Position numbers and translations under genes: made by a program
Shown: positions 17,552-26,832 of the stretch, piece after piece
Numbering within the stretch: position 1 is the stretch's first letter
Layout: every line of letters begins with the position of its first letter
Source: Fidelibacterota bacterium
Lineage (GTDB): Bacteria; Fidelibacterota; UBA8477; JABMPR01
Assembly (NCBI GenBank): GCA_018673925.1
Contig: JABHBL010000022.1
Span: 248,001-312,000, forward strand
Direction: 5' to 3'
DNA length: 64,000 bases
The notes under the pieces: generated by a model
Seen by the model: only the letters and a program-made list of their open reading frames with translations
The model's database searches: none
Told to the model about the DNA's origin: nothing

Positions 17552-18726
17552 GGTGTATAATTGAAGAAGGTAACGCTAAAGGTGAGAATGAGGTCTTCAC
17601 TTTGAAAATCAATATCTATTGATCCTATGAGATAATTGCTACGAGACTCGGACCATGAAGATAGTATGTATTGAATTTCTTGTGCAGATCCTGAGAATAC
17701 AATTTCAACTGGGTTATCATCGGTCTGTCGGACGGGATCAATGACGATTTCCTCTAGATAATCAGTAAATGGGTTTGCCAGAATATCCAGTAATCGCATG
17801 GCATCAAAGGATTGACCTTGAAAATCTTGCTCAGCATTCATGATAATCTCAAATTTACTGGAGATATTCGCCGTACCTGTACTATAGTCCTCGATAAAGG
17901 AACCCAGAACGAATTTGTCCAGAGTAGATCTCATCTCTCCCACCCATTCACCACCCCGAGGAGCGCTGATTTTGAGAGCGTCTCTCTTCAGGAATAGATG
18001 ACCAGAACCATATTCAATTGGGAAATTACTGATCATTTCTGTTACCATGAGTAGCAGGGAGCGATTGTTGATGATGGAGATATCATCATCTGTAAGTTTA
18101 ACAACATCTTCGGATACCTGTGTGTACTCCTGATAAACAATTACCGTATCTCTTCCACCCGGTAGTTTCACATGCAAAGATTCCGGTTTGGCAGAGGCCA
18201 TTGAATCTGCCAGAGCTGCAATATCCTCTGTCATGGGCATGAGCTTATTAAATACTTCATCTGGAAGTACATCTTCGGGAGTCGCTTCCTCTATGACCAA
18301 AGAGTCACCTGAAAAATATTCATCATATTGCTCTAAATCTGAATCATCCTCGACTGGGAGATCCAGATCTATACCTAAGAGATCGTATACGTATTCCTCA
18401 GCCATATCTATGGTGGAGAATAAAATCCCTTTATCATTCAGATAGTAGGCAGTTATTGAAACCATGAGAATCAGTAAAACAAATTCGCGCAGTGGGTTTC
18501 TATTACTTTCTTTTTTCTTTTTCTTGTCTTTTGATTTAGTCTTTGGTACTGGTGTTTCGCTCTCAAGACTCTCTTCATCATGAGTATCGGGTTTGTGAGC
18601 TGAACGGCGCCTACGTATAGTCTCAGCGATAAGATCATCTTCAGATAGCTCGGGAGTCGAGGAATCATCAGCCAGAAACTTCGTGGGCTCAAGAATTCCC
18701 TTGTCTTTTCTAAGATCAATCTTCAC
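17548..18726 (-). CDS. Single-pass membrane protein of unknown function (possible PilN/PilO-like partner)
   Basis: A 392-residue protein. Residues 1-75 are charged and end in a Lys-rich stretch (about 62-72), followed by one transmembrane helix (about 80-97) and a large acidic, presumably periplasmic part. The last 150 residues show alternating strands and helices. This topology (cytoplasmic tail, one helix, periplasmic alpha/beta domain), directly after a PilM-like gene, recalls PilN/PilO of type IV pilus inner-membrane platforms, but sequence similarity is not evident and the call is contextual. The GTG at 18726 has AGGAG eight bases upstream and overlaps the PilM-like gene by 11 bases; the 3' end overlaps rsmD. 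Confidence 0.65.
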   Translation of the reverse strand: MKIDLRKDKGILEPTKFLADDSSTPELSEDDLIAETIRRRRSAHKPDTHDEESLESETPVPKTKSKDKKKKKESNRNPLREFVLLILMVSITAYYLNDKGILFSTIDMAEEYVYDLLGIDLDLPVEDDSDLEQYDEYFSGDSLVIEEATPEDVLPDEVFNKLMPMTEDIAALADSMASAKPESLHVKLPGGRDTVIVYQEYTQVSEDVVKLTDDDISIINNRSLLLMVTEMISNFPIEYGSGHLFLKRDALKISAPRGGEWVGEMRSTLDKFVLGSFIEDYSTGTANISSKFEIIMNAEQDFQGQSFDAMRLLDILANPFTDYLEEIVIDPVRQTDDNPVEIVFSGSAQEIQYILSSWSESRSNYLIGSIDIDFQSEDLILTFSVTFFNYTP

Positions 18727-19657
18727 TGAAGCGCTCCTGTATTTCTACATTCAAAGCACCTAGGACAACGGCATATTCATCAATGTTAGCGGTATCGGGA
18801 TCTCTAAAATTAAAGTGGTTTCCCAATTTAAGCTGTTGGCAACTCGCTTCATAATTTTCCAGGTTGCTCAGTAAAGATGGGTCACCTGTGGATGAGAAAT
18901 AGAATAAATTTGTAATCACATTATCGGGATCACGTTTGCCTTTGATTGCTCTCTCAATGGCTTCCTTCACCAACTGGATCAGGCTGGTGTCCCCGCGGAC
19001 ATGATCGAGCGTGATTTTATAATCCCAATTCAGAGACCCATGAAAAAGACCTGAAAATTCCTGGTTTTGGTACATGTGACAGTTAATCGTATTTTCACGA
19101 TTTTCTAATACGACCTGGATTCCACCTTCGAAATCAAGGAGTTTGGTTGCAGTCAGGACATTACCGATTGCTTCCATCTCAGTAATGACCTTCTTTAGTT
19201 CCAATTCTGAGGGACCAATAATCCGTTCTACCCATAAGTCAAAAGATTGAGGGATGGCCATAGAAAGGTATTGAGCAGCCTTGGCTGAAGATCTATTGAG
19301 TTCCTGGTGAACCATAGAATATTTAGAAACTGAACCTTCCAGCATCTCTTTTATATACCAATTGAGATATTTAGTAAGATCATTCCCGGATAAAGCACCA
19401 TCAACGGGGTGAATACCCATTGGAAACCAGTCGCTATCGATGACAAGATGTGTCGTAGTATCTGGAAACTCAGCAGAATTTCGAATGGATGAGATTTGCT
19501 CAGCCAGGGACATAATGGCTTGAGTATTCGTCATGTCTGGATTATGAAGTTCCTCACTCAAACTAACCTTACCCAGACTCTCGATAAAGGGTGTACCTTT
19601 AAAATTCACCAATTGAGCGAACTTAATGGTACTTCGAGATATATGAATTGCCAGCAT
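18716..19657 (-). CDS. PilM-like actin-fold protein
   Basis: A 313-residue soluble protein opening LAIHISRSTIKFAQLVNF, close in pattern to the phosphate-1 strand of PilM/FtsA-type actin-fold proteins (normally xGIDIGxxxIKxxxL). The usual Asp is His here, so nucleotide binding may be weakened. A second actin-like pattern appears near residue 170 (TKLLDFEGGIQVVL). The family call is a by-eye judgement. The ATG at 19657 is preferred to a TTG at 19699 because the latter would overlap the preceding gene by 29 bases and add a non-conserved extension. It lies between a 743-residue membrane-anchored protein and the PilN/O-like protein. Confidence 0.55.
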   Translation of the reverse strand: MLAIHISRSTIKFAQLVNFKGTPFIESLGKVSLSEELHNPDMTNTQAIMSLAEQISSIRNSAEFPDTTTHLVIDSDWFPMGIHPVDGALSGNDLTKYLNWYIKEMLEGSVSKYSMVHQELNRSSAKAAQYLSMAIPQSFDLWVERIIGPSELELKKVITEMEAIGNVLTATKLLDFEGGIQVVLENRENTINCHMYQNQEFSGLFHGSLNWDYKITLDHVRGDTSLIQLVKEAIERAIKGKRDPDNVITNLFYFSSTGDPSLLSNLENYEASCQQLKLGNHFNFRDPDTANIDEYAVVLGALNVEIQERFSED

Positions 19658-19670
19658 AATGGGTGGCCTA

Positions 19671-21902
19671 TTACTTGGCCCAGCTCTCCTCACCGTCAAC
19701 TAAACTTCCGTGGGTTGAATCAACCTGGGTAAAGAAAGCATACCGTCTGGTATGAATGGGTCGTGTTATAGGTGACTCAATGCCCAGATTCACATTATTT
19801 CTCACAGTGATACGATATGGCAGATCTGTCACTGTACATTGTGTCAGCATAGAATCAAACTGATAGTGCGAGAATAATTGTTTCTTAACATATTTTTTGC
19901 TGATTGTTGTATCTATCCAGCCACCGAAAGAATCTTTCTCCATGAATAAATCCTTTTCATTATCACCGGCGACAAATTCTTCAGAAACAATGCTGAGACT
20001 ATCAATCTGAATAGAGTCAAACTCAGCATAACTGTCTGCAATCAGGAAAAGATTTTCTAACAAGCTATCTCCAGCAAAAATAAGGATGAATTCATCCATG
20101 CCGTAAAAAACCTTCTCAACATATGCAGTATCGCTTTTTTCAAGGATATTCATTGATAGTACGCTATCAGTACCATTAAAATCATAGCGATAGTCAGAAT
20201 TGGCCATTGGGTTAAGGAAGGGCAGTGAATCCAATGAGAAATCCTGGGATACACCCACCATCCCACGATACCAGACACCATTAAAGGTACTATCATCAAG
20301 CTGCACGACCGTATCACGGGCAATTGTGAAAGTGGTATCATATTCTGCTAAATAGGTTGGGAAGACATCAACAATTAGTGTATCAGCGGCAAATTCTATG
20401 ACCTGTTCGCCGCCCCAGTCCAGAGTATCAACACCAGCCATGTGTTCTGCGATTCCAACAATTTCACGGGCCAGATCGTGTACATTAATAAACTCGCTGG
20501 TAAGCTTCTCAGCGAGCTTTAAATTCATATCATCGTATTTACGTAAGAACTCGTCGTAAACGTTTACGTTAAAGGTATCGGACTCAACTTCAACAACCTG
20601 CCATTTAAGAAAATCAGATTTTTTAATGAGTCTCGCACCAACAAACTCCACCACTTCAACGGCTGCTTTTTCCCAATCTAAATTGCTTAGATTGACTGCA
20701 GATTTATAGTAGGCTTGCTCCAAACTTACTGTGCTAAAATATTCTGAAATATTTTTATGAATGTTAATGTTAAAGACAGCCTCTGTTAAGTCAATATCCA
20801 GATGGATTGAATCTAATCCAGCATTGGGGCTGTACATTGAATCCAGAGCAACGGCTATAACCTGATCAGCAATATAAGGACTAGGTTCAGAATACCCGGT
20901 TAAGCGTTTGTATAGGGTGTTTCTGCGCTTGGCCAGGGCAGCTTCCATATCCCCTACTTTAATTTCCACGGGGATTTCAATTTCAATACCACTTGTGTCA
21001 AAATACATCAGGGACATATACTCAGGCATATTTTCCAGAGTATCGTTTACAAAGAGGAACTCCTCCAGAGCCATATCATAAAGTGTGTCGCCATATGTGG
21101 CTGAATCATATGAATCAAATACAAATTGTTTTTTCAGAGTTTCCAGAGTTTTTGCCAGGTTCTCTTCAAACGTAGCGGGAATGATGAAATCAACCCTTAC
21201 AGTACCGTCATAGATGCCGCCAAACTCAGTACGACCTGAAAGTTCTGGATTTTTCGCGATACTATCCATCACTGCATCAACCAGGGGATTTGAGAAGGAT
21301 GGATATTTTGTATAACTCGTGGTAAGTGCATTGAACATTGAGGTTTTAATATTCTGATACAAAATATCAAATTTCTCAGAAACGGTAAACTCCAAACCTA
21401 CACTATCAATTTCCATACTCTGGTCGCCAACATAGTTACCTGCATCAAAGAGAGTTTTAATACTATCAAGAACGATGTCGATAGTATTTGGATCCATATT
21501 GTGGTTGGGCTCGAGAGTCTTGAACAGCTCGAGGTGCAGTTCATTATATAACGCTTTGTATTCATCAGAATAGTTAACTGAAACGGACTTTGGAGCTAGA
21601 GCGATTCGCTGGGCACCATAATAGCTGTAATTGGTATCCATAGCTGCAGCGAGTAAGCTGTCTTTGACACTATTAACAACCAGTAATAGTTGGCCAGGAT
21701 CAGTTGTGTACTCTTTGACCAATTGGTAGTGCAGTTTTTCAGCAAGACTTACAGCATTCATCCGAAATCTAGCTTCATCGCGGAGTTCTGCCTCATAATC
21801 CCAGATAGTTTTAGGAAGATATATCACACTGATAAACAGTGCGATCAGAACAATAATTATTATTGAATTGGTTCTGTGATTAGCGAAAACATCTTTACTC
21901 AC
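19671..21902 (-). CDS. Large membrane-anchored protein of unknown function
   Basis: A 743-residue protein with a short cytoplasmic N-terminus, one transmembrane helix (about residues 13-30) and a very long extracytoplasmic part rich in Asp, Ser and Thr. Segments of 60-90 residues beginning with helical stretches (LxxxLFKTL, LYKRLTGYSEPSPYI and similar) alternate with strand-like stretches; the similarity between them is loose and no domain is recognised. The GTG at 21902 is convincing, with GAGGAGGA four bases upstream. It lies 13 bases after the ComEA-like gene and 13 before the PilM-like gene, so all are co-transcribed. A scaffold role in an envelope-spanning complex is inference. Confidence 0.7.
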   Translation of the reverse strand: MSKDVFANHRTNSIIIIVLIALFISVIYLPKTIWDYEAELRDEARFRMNAVSLAEKLHYQLVKEYTTDPGQLLLVVNSVKDSLLAAAMDTNYSYYGAQRIALAPKSVSVNYSDEYKALYNELHLELFKTLEPNHNMDPNTIDIVLDSIKTLFDAGNYVGDQSMEIDSVGLEFTVSEKFDILYQNIKTSMFNALTTSYTKYPSFSNPLVDAVMDSIAKNPELSGRTEFGGIYDGTVRVDFIIPATFEENLAKTLETLKKQFVFDSYDSATYGDTLYDMALEEFLFVNDTLENMPEYMSLMYFDTSGIEIEIPVEIKVGDMEAALAKRRNTLYKRLTGYSEPSPYIADQVIAVALDSMYSPNAGLDSIHLDIDLTEAVFNINIHKNISEYFSTVSLEQAYYKSAVNLSNLDWEKAAVEVVEFVGARLIKKSDFLKWQVVEVESDTFNVNVYDEFLRKYDDMNLKLAEKLTSEFINVHDLAREIVGIAEHMAGVDTLDWGGEQVIEFAADTLIVDVFPTYLAEYDTTFTIARDTVVQLDDSTFNGVWYRGMVGVSQDFSLDSLPFLNPMANSDYRYDFNGTDSVLSMNILEKSDTAYVEKVFYGMDEFILIFAGDSLLENLFLIADSYAEFDSIQIDSLSIVSEEFVAGDNEKDLFMEKDSFGGWIDTTISKKYVKKQLFSHYQFDSMLTQCTVTDLPYRITVRNNVNLGIESPITRPIHTRRYAFFTQVDSTHGSLVDGEESWAK

Positions 21903-21915
21903 GAGTCCTCCTCGA

Positions 21916-22371
21916 CTACTCTGTCGTAACTAAACCCTCAAGACGGGTATATATTTTTTCTCCGATCCCCTTGACGAGGATAATATCTGATTTATGCTTA
22001 AAGGGACCATTTTGATCCGTATAAGCCTTAATTCTTGCAGCTTTGGCTGGGCCAATACCTGGAAGCTCAGCAAGTTCACTGATTCCAGCTGTATTTAAAT
22101 TAACAAGCTTGACTTCGCCTGTGCTCACTTCTGAGGGTGCGTCCACATTCATAGAATCAGAAGTTGAAATGGTTTTGTCAACAAACTGGAGCGAGTCAGA
22201 ATTAATCTGCTCTGCAATCTTTTTGAATTGTTGCTCTTCTTCGTAAAAGCGATTCGGAGTCAACTGATTTTCAAGATGCTGATTTCTAACCAGCCTTAGA
22301 ACCGCTCCTACTCCCAGTGTGACAACTAAAAAGTAAATTACGATTCGTTCCTGGCGGGGAAAATTTAGCAA
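21916..22371 (-). CDS. ComEA-like helix-hairpin-helix protein
   Basis: A 151-residue protein with an N-terminal transmembrane helix (about 9-28), a linker of about 55 residues and a C-terminal double helix-hairpin-helix domain (LNTAGISELAELPGIGPAKA about 92-111, then the second hairpin with VKGIGEKIYTRL). This is the architecture of ComEA, the periplasmic DNA receptor in natural transformation, though HhH domains of this type are also found in proteins of other function. The start is a TTG with GGCAGGAAAC just upstream, 13 bases after dnaJ. The next three genes look like an inner-membrane assembly, which would fit a DNA-uptake or pilus role. Confidence 0.8.
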   Translation of the reverse strand: MLNFPRQERIVIYFLVVTLGVGAVLRLVRNQHLENQLTPNRFYEEEQQFKKIAEQINSDSLQFVDKTISTSDSMNVDAPSEVSTGEVKLVNLNTAGISELAELPGIGPAKAARIKAYTDQNGPFKHKSDIILVKGIGEKIYTRLEGLVTTE

Positions 22372-22384
22372 GTTTCCTGCCTCA

Positions 22385-23554
22385 TCATAGTAAGGATTTT
22401 ATTTTTCTAAAGATACTACTCTTGTTGCCTTTGTTTTTTTGACTGCTGTAATAGTCAGCGAGCTGTTTATAGAGCTCTTTTTCTTCCTTGCCAGGTTTGA
22501 CAGGTGTTTCTATCTGAATCTTTACCATTTGATCGCCAACCATATGGCTATTTATACGAGGAATCCCCTTACCCCTTAATCTCAGAAGTTTCCCAGACTG
22601 AGAACCAGCAGGGATTTTCAAATTGACTTTTCCTGTAAGTGTTGGGATTTCCAATTCTGTACCCGTCACAGCCTGGGCGATATTAATGCCCAGTTCCAGA
22701 TAAATATTATCTTCTTCTCGAATAAACAAGTCATGTTCTTTTTCATCAATCAAAACAATCAAGTCGCCATGTTGTCCACCGCGTCTGGCAGAATTACCTT
22801 CGCCTTTCAGGGTCATGTAATTACCTGCATGAACACCGGCAGGAATTTTGGCTGATACCACTGATTCTTGTCGAACTCTACCATCGCCATTACAGGTCTT
22901 ACATGGATGAGCAATGACTTCACCCGTACCATCACAATTTGAGCAGGGCTGAATGTTTACAAATTGTCCAAACATGGATCGGGAAACCTGTTGAACTTCT
23001 CCCCGGCCATGGCAAACCGTGCAATTTGTTTTGCTGGCTTTATCCCGAGCTCCTGAACCATCACAGTCCGAACAAGATTCAAATCTTTTGACTTTCATCT
23101 TCTTGGTGACGCCAGTTGCGATTTCCTCAAGAGTCAGTGGCAGTTTTATCTTGAGATCTGAACCTCTGGCACGCCCCCGGGAGCGAGATCCACCTCCACC
23201 ACCAAATAAATCACCAAATCCGCCACCACCGCCACCACCGAATCCATCCATAAAGATTCGTAGCGCATCGGACAGGTCTACACCAAAGCCACCTCCACCA
23301 AAACCTTCAAATGGACTACCACCCATTCCTCCTTCAGGTGTATGACCAAATTGATCATAGTGAGCTTTTTTCTGCTCGTCATTTAAGACTGAGTAGGCTT
23401 CAGCTGCTTCTTTAAATTTTGCTTCAGCTTCTTTATCGCCGGGATTCTTGTCTGGATGATACTTCATCGCAATCTGGCGGTAAGATTTCTTTACATCTGC
23501 TTTATTGGCCCCTTTTGATAGACCAAGCACTTCATAATAGTCGCGTTTTGCCAT
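22385..23554 (-). CDS. dnaJ: Chaperone DnaJ
   Basis: A 389-residue type I Hsp40 co-chaperone. The J domain with the HPD triad is at residues 33-35, a Gly/Phe-rich region with long Gly runs is at about 75-125, and four CxxCxGxG zinc repeats (CSDCDGSG, CTVCHGRG, CSNCDGTG, CKTCNGDG) lie between about 160 and 228, followed by the C-terminal substrate-binding domains. It follows grpE by two bases. dnaK is not in the window, so the ATPase partner must be encoded elsewhere. Confidence 0.97.
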   Translation of the reverse strand: MAKRDYYEVLGLSKGANKADVKKSYRQIAMKYHPDKNPGDKEAEAKFKEAAEAYSVLNDEQKKAHYDQFGHTPEGGMGGSPFEGFGGGGFGVDLSDALRIFMDGFGGGGGGGFGDLFGGGGGSRSRGRARGSDLKIKLPLTLEEIATGVTKKMKVKRFESCSDCDGSGARDKASKTNCTVCHGRGEVQQVSRSMFGQFVNIQPCSNCDGTGEVIAHPCKTCNGDGRVRQESVVSAKIPAGVHAGNYMTLKGEGNSARRGGQHGDLIVLIDEKEHDLFIREEDNIYLELGINIAQAVTGTELEIPTLTGKVNLKIPAGSQSGKLLRLRGKGIPRINSHMVGDQMVKIQIETPVKPGKEEKELYKQLADYYSSQKNKGNKSSIFRKIKSLL

Positions 23555-23556
23555 AA

Positions 23557-24135
23557 TTATTGACTTACCACTACTTTTGCAGCTCTAAGCACACGTTCAC
23601 CAGATTTGTAGCCTTTTTCGAAGACCTGCATGATAATACCGGAATCATACTCTTCTGATGGCTGCATAGCCATCGCTTCGTGTAATTCAGGGTCGAAAGG
23701 CTCTCCTGTTGGATCATAGGCCTCAACATCATCAGTATCTTTCAAATATTTTTGAATCTGATCCAAGACCAGTGCAATACCTTTAGATGAGGTTTCTGCA
23801 TCTGTCTCATCCTTCTCATACTGGGCTGATCGTTCTAGATTGTCAATAATTGGAAAGAGCCCCATGAGGACACGATCTTTGGCAAAGCTTAGGGAACGTT
23901 CCTTCTCTCGCTCAACGCGTTTTTTGCCATTCTCATATTCTGCAACCACGCGGAGCATTTTTTCTTCTGCAGCTTGAACACGTAGCTGCTGATCAACAAG
24001 TTCATCAGTAAGTTTGTCAACTGTCTCTTCAAGTTTATCAACCTTTTTGGTGAGAGCTTTTTCTTTTGTACTTAGCTTTGGTTTAGCAGTAGCCTTTTTT
24101 GGCTTTGTCGTCTTTTTCTTTGTTTTATCAGTCAT
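23557..24135 (-). CDS. grpE: Nucleotide exchange factor GrpE
   Basis: A 192-residue protein. The first 25 residues are a Lys/Thr-rich tail, residues about 28-70 form a coiled coil, and the GrpE core follows with NGKKRVEREKERSLSFAKD about 69-87, the LLPIIDNLERA-like segment GLFPIIDNLERS about 91-102, and a C-terminal beta domain closing with QVFEKGYKSGERVLRAAKVVV. It is the exchange factor for DnaK. It lies between hrcA (one base gap) and dnaJ. Confidence 0.95.
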   Translation of the reverse strand: MTDKTKKKTTKPKKATAKPKLSTKEKALTKKVDKLEETVDKLTDELVDQQLRVQAAEEKMLRVVAEYENGKKRVEREKERSLSFAKDRVLMGLFPIIDNLERSAQYEKDETDAETSSKGIALVLDQIQKYLKDTDDVEAYDPTGEPFDPELHEAMAMQPSEEYDSGIIMQVFEKGYKSGERVLRAAKVVVSQ

Positions 24136-24136
24136 T

Positions 24137-25192
24137 TCACTTTGTGTATTTTGTATTAATTAAGGTTTCAATTTTATCGGCAGTAAATTCTGCAAGTCCT
24201 ATGATCCGTTCATATTCCATGCGTGTGGGGCCCAGAATATGAATCTCTCCACTGCAATTATTACCATTATAGGCAATTGAGACCAGTGACATATTCTGAA
24301 AGAATGTCTGCCCTAATTCTCCACCAATAAAAACACTGGGTTTCCCATTGTATAGCGGAGCGGGGAGATATCGTTGGAGTGTATCAGTTTCGATAGCTTC
24401 CAGTAAAAATTCTAATTTTGCAGGATCTGCAATTTCAGGATAATGCAGTAGCTGGTGTGTACCGTAGGTTCTATAGTCATTATTGGAATTGGAATCCAGA
24501 ACACTATTAAAACTCTTTAAGATCTGATCAATGATGGGATTTTTTCGAGCTGCCTCTTCGGTTCCCTGTTCAACCTGTAATTGAACATCATCTATATCGC
24601 GACCAGCGAATAAATCATTCAGAATATTTTCAGCTTCCTGCATCATGATGCGGGAGAGCTTGCTTTCCAATTCGAAGGCAACCGTCTTGACCTGCTCAAG
24701 GGACATATGGACTATAAGCAACACAGAATCTTTGTCGAGTTCATGCAGGGCAATTGATCGTATCCGAGTTGCTCGTTCCTGAGGTCGTGACATAAGCACC
24801 AGGGCATGGGACATATCTCCCAGGAATTGTGCGGTATTCTTGATCAAGCGATCAAGATCTTTACTGAGGTTATCCAGACCTGATTCATAATCTCTGGTCA
24901 TGGCCTGTTCTGGCTGACCCGGCTCCATTAGCCTGTCTACAAAGTAGCGGTAGCCTTTGTCAGTAGGGATTCGTCCAGCAGAGGTATGAGGCTGTAATAG
25001 ATAACCCCCTACTTCGAGATCACTCAAAACATGACGAAGTGTTGCAGAACCCACTTTGAAATAATCCATGGCGACCAAACGTGAAGAGCCTACTGGATGG
25101 CCATTTACCGCATAATCTCTAACCAACCATTTGAGGACTTTTTCCTCACGTGATTTGAGTTCCAGAAGCGTTTGTCTAGTCATTCGATTCAT
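24137..25192 (-). CDS. hrcA: Heat-inducible transcription repressor HrcA
   Basis: A 351-residue repressor with an N-terminal winged helix (about 8-75, including GHPVGSSRL and HTSAGRIPTDKGYRYFVD) and the HrcA GAF-like domain with GGELGQTFF and the closing ILGPTRMEYERIIG. HrcA normally binds CIRCE operators and is folded by GroEL. I see no canonical CIRCE (TTAGCACTC-N9-GAGTGCTAA) upstream; instead an ACCGAA/TTCGGT inverted repeat abuts the start codon. Starts at 25192 and, three codons in, at 25183 are both ATG. It is the first gene of the hrcA-grpE-dnaJ unit that continues through comEA-like to fmdB. Confidence 0.95.
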   Translation of the reverse strand: MNRMTRQTLLELKSREEKVLKWLVRDYAVNGHPVGSSRLVAMDYFKVGSATLRHVLSDLEVGGYLLQPHTSAGRIPTDKGYRYFVDRLMEPGQPEQAMTRDYESGLDNLSKDLDRLIKNTAQFLGDMSHALVLMSRPQERATRIRSIALHELDKDSVLLIVHMSLEQVKTVAFELESKLSRIMMQEAENILNDLFAGRDIDDVQLQVEQGTEEAARKNPIIDQILKSFNSVLDSNSNNDYRTYGTHQLLHYPEIADPAKLEFLLEAIETDTLQRYLPAPLYNGKPSVFIGGELGQTFFQNMSLVSIAYNGNNCSGEIHILGPTRMEYERIIGLAEFTADKIETLINTKYTK

Positions 25193-25193
25193 A

Positions 25194-25215
25194 ACCGAAC
25201 ATAATAATTTTCGGT
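25194..25215 (-). promoter_or_regulatory. Inverted repeat ACCGAA-N10-TTCGGT abutting the hrcA start
   Basis: Six-base arms 25194-25199 and 25210-25215 with a ten-base AT-rich spacer lie one base upstream of the hrcA ATG. The structure could be an operator or an mRNA hairpin over the translation start. It is unlike CIRCE in sequence. Function is unproven. Confidence 0.35.
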
Positions 25216-25300
25216 CCTAATTAATACAAGATTTTAAATGTGTAAAGAGTTGATATATAAGGCTTGGAAGGATTTGTCTGTGGAAGGAGAAACTATGATT

Positions 25301-26173
25301 TTAAGCAACGAATCGGAGCATTTTCCTGACTGCTTTTAAAACCCCTAATGATGACAGGCTAACTCCAAATAGGATAAGACCCAAAATCACTTCTGGATGA
25401 TCGATTATCTTCACAGGTAGATCTAAATGGACGTAATACTTGATACCGTATTCCGCTAGAATAATCAAGAGTACTGAAAGGGATGCTCCCAGAAAACCAA
25501 GAATTCCCCCCTCAAGAAAGAAAGGTGCTTTTACCAGGAAATCGCTTGCACCCAATAGTCTTACCGTTTCTATGAACTCATATCTAGCCAGTATCATCAG
25601 CCGAAGATTGTTGGCGGTGAGAAAGACTGTGGACAATATGATGAGGAATAAGGTAATGGTTGCCACTGTATAGACCAACTGCATGATGCCCTGGACACGG
25701 TTGAAAAGATCCTTCTTAAAAATGACTTCATCCACCCCATCCAATTCATTCATATTCTGGATAAAGGTCAAAATGTAGTCAGCAGAACGGTGATCATCCT
25801 CAAATGTGATTCGAAATGAGCTAGGCAATGGATTATCATCAAGTAAAGAAAGTACATCTTCCCCGAATTCAGCATTATAGAGGGCTGCAGCATCTTCCTT
25901 TGATAGGTAATCCATCCTGAAAATACCTGGGTAATCCTTAACGATGGCTGCTAATTCAGTCTTTTCAAATGTCGTCGCTTCATTTTCCAGGAATATCTCA
26001 AGATCGTAATCTGCCTGAAACTCACCAATAAATTGCAAGCTGTTGTCAACGGCCAAAACTCCCAGACCTACAATTAGAAGTGCAATTGTTACTGAGAAGA
26101 CAGATATCATAAAAGGCATGCGGGATCGTTTGATACCAATGATCCCCTCTCTGATGATATAGCTTAGTTTCAT
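25301..26173 (-). CDS. ftsX: Cell division protein FtsX
   Basis: A 290-residue permease-like partner of FtsE. One transmembrane helix near the N-terminus (about 22-44), a periplasmic domain (about 45-160) with the typical YLSKEDA and NPLPSSFRI motifs, and three C-terminal helices (about 168-190, 218-240 and 260-280) make up the FtsX layout. FtsEX controls peptidoglycan hydrolases at the division site. It overlaps ftsE by four bases (ATGA) and ends the long minus-strand block that begins at 36641. Confidence 0.93.
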   Translation of the reverse strand: MKLSYIIREGIIGIKRSRMPFMISVFSVTIALLIVGLGVLAVDNSLQFIGEFQADYDLEIFLENEATTFEKTELAAIVKDYPGIFRMDYLSKEDAAALYNAEFGEDVLSLLDDNPLPSSFRITFEDDHRSADYILTFIQNMNELDGVDEVIFKKDLFNRVQGIMQLVYTVATITLFLIILSTVFLTANNLRLMILARYEFIETVRLLGASDFLVKAPFFLEGGILGFLGASLSVLLIILAEYGIKYYVHLDLPVKIIDHPEVILGLILFGVSLSSLGVLKAVRKMLRFVA

Positions 26174-26832
26174 AATTGCCTATCCTTCACCACTTCGCCT
26201 GATACCAGGGTCATGGTCCTGGCCGGGTCTTTTTTGAGAAGGGTTTCATTATGTGTGGCGAAAACGACGCTGGTTCCAGCATCATGAATTTTCCAAATAT
26301 ACCTCACGACATCGGCTGCAGCTTTTGCATCGAGGTGTGCAATGGGCTCATCTGCCAACAAAATATCAGGTGAATTCACAATGGCACGTGCCAGGGCAAC
26401 TCTTTGCTGCTCACCTGCAGATAATTCATGGGGATAATGTGACAATCGTGAACGAATCCCAAGCTCATCAGCCTTTGAAGTCACCTTGCTACGAACCTCA
26501 TCGGCCTTGGCTCCTTGAATCTCAAGGGGAAGTGCGATGTTTGAATAGATATCCCGATCTGATAACAGGTGGAAATCTTGGAAAACCATACCAATTTTCT
26601 GGCGAATCATGGCAATGTCTCTTCTTTTGATATTGCTGGAATCAGCACCCAGGACATCAACGGTTCCGGCATTAGGAAACATATCCATATATATCATTTT
26701 TAGAATGGAGGACTTACCACTTCCTGAATCTCCATAAAGATATACAAACTCATCCTTGTCGATGGTAAAATTCAGATCACGTAGGGAGATGCCAGTATCG
26801 TATCTCAGGAATACTTTATCAAATCGAATCAT
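26170..26832 (-). CDS. ftsE: Cell division ATP-binding protein FtsE
   Basis: A 220-residue ABC ATPase: Walker A GDSGSGKS (34-41), Q-loop in VFQDFHLL, signature LSAGEQQRVALARAI, Walker B ILLADEPIAHLD and the switch His in FATHNE. Length and the adjacent ftsX identify it as FtsE. It overlaps the upstream methyltransferase and the downstream ftsX by four bases each. Confidence 0.95.
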   Translation of the reverse strand: MIRFDKVFLRYDTGISLRDLNFTIDKDEFVYLYGDSGSGKSSILKMIYMDMFPNAGTVDVLGADSSNIKRRDIAMIRQKIGMVFQDFHLLSDRDIYSNIALPLEIQGAKADEVRSKVTSKADELGIRSRLSHYPHELSAGEQQRVALARAIVNSPDILLADEPIAHLDAKAAADVVRYIWKIHDAGTSVVFATHNETLLKKDPARTMTLVSGEVVKDRQL

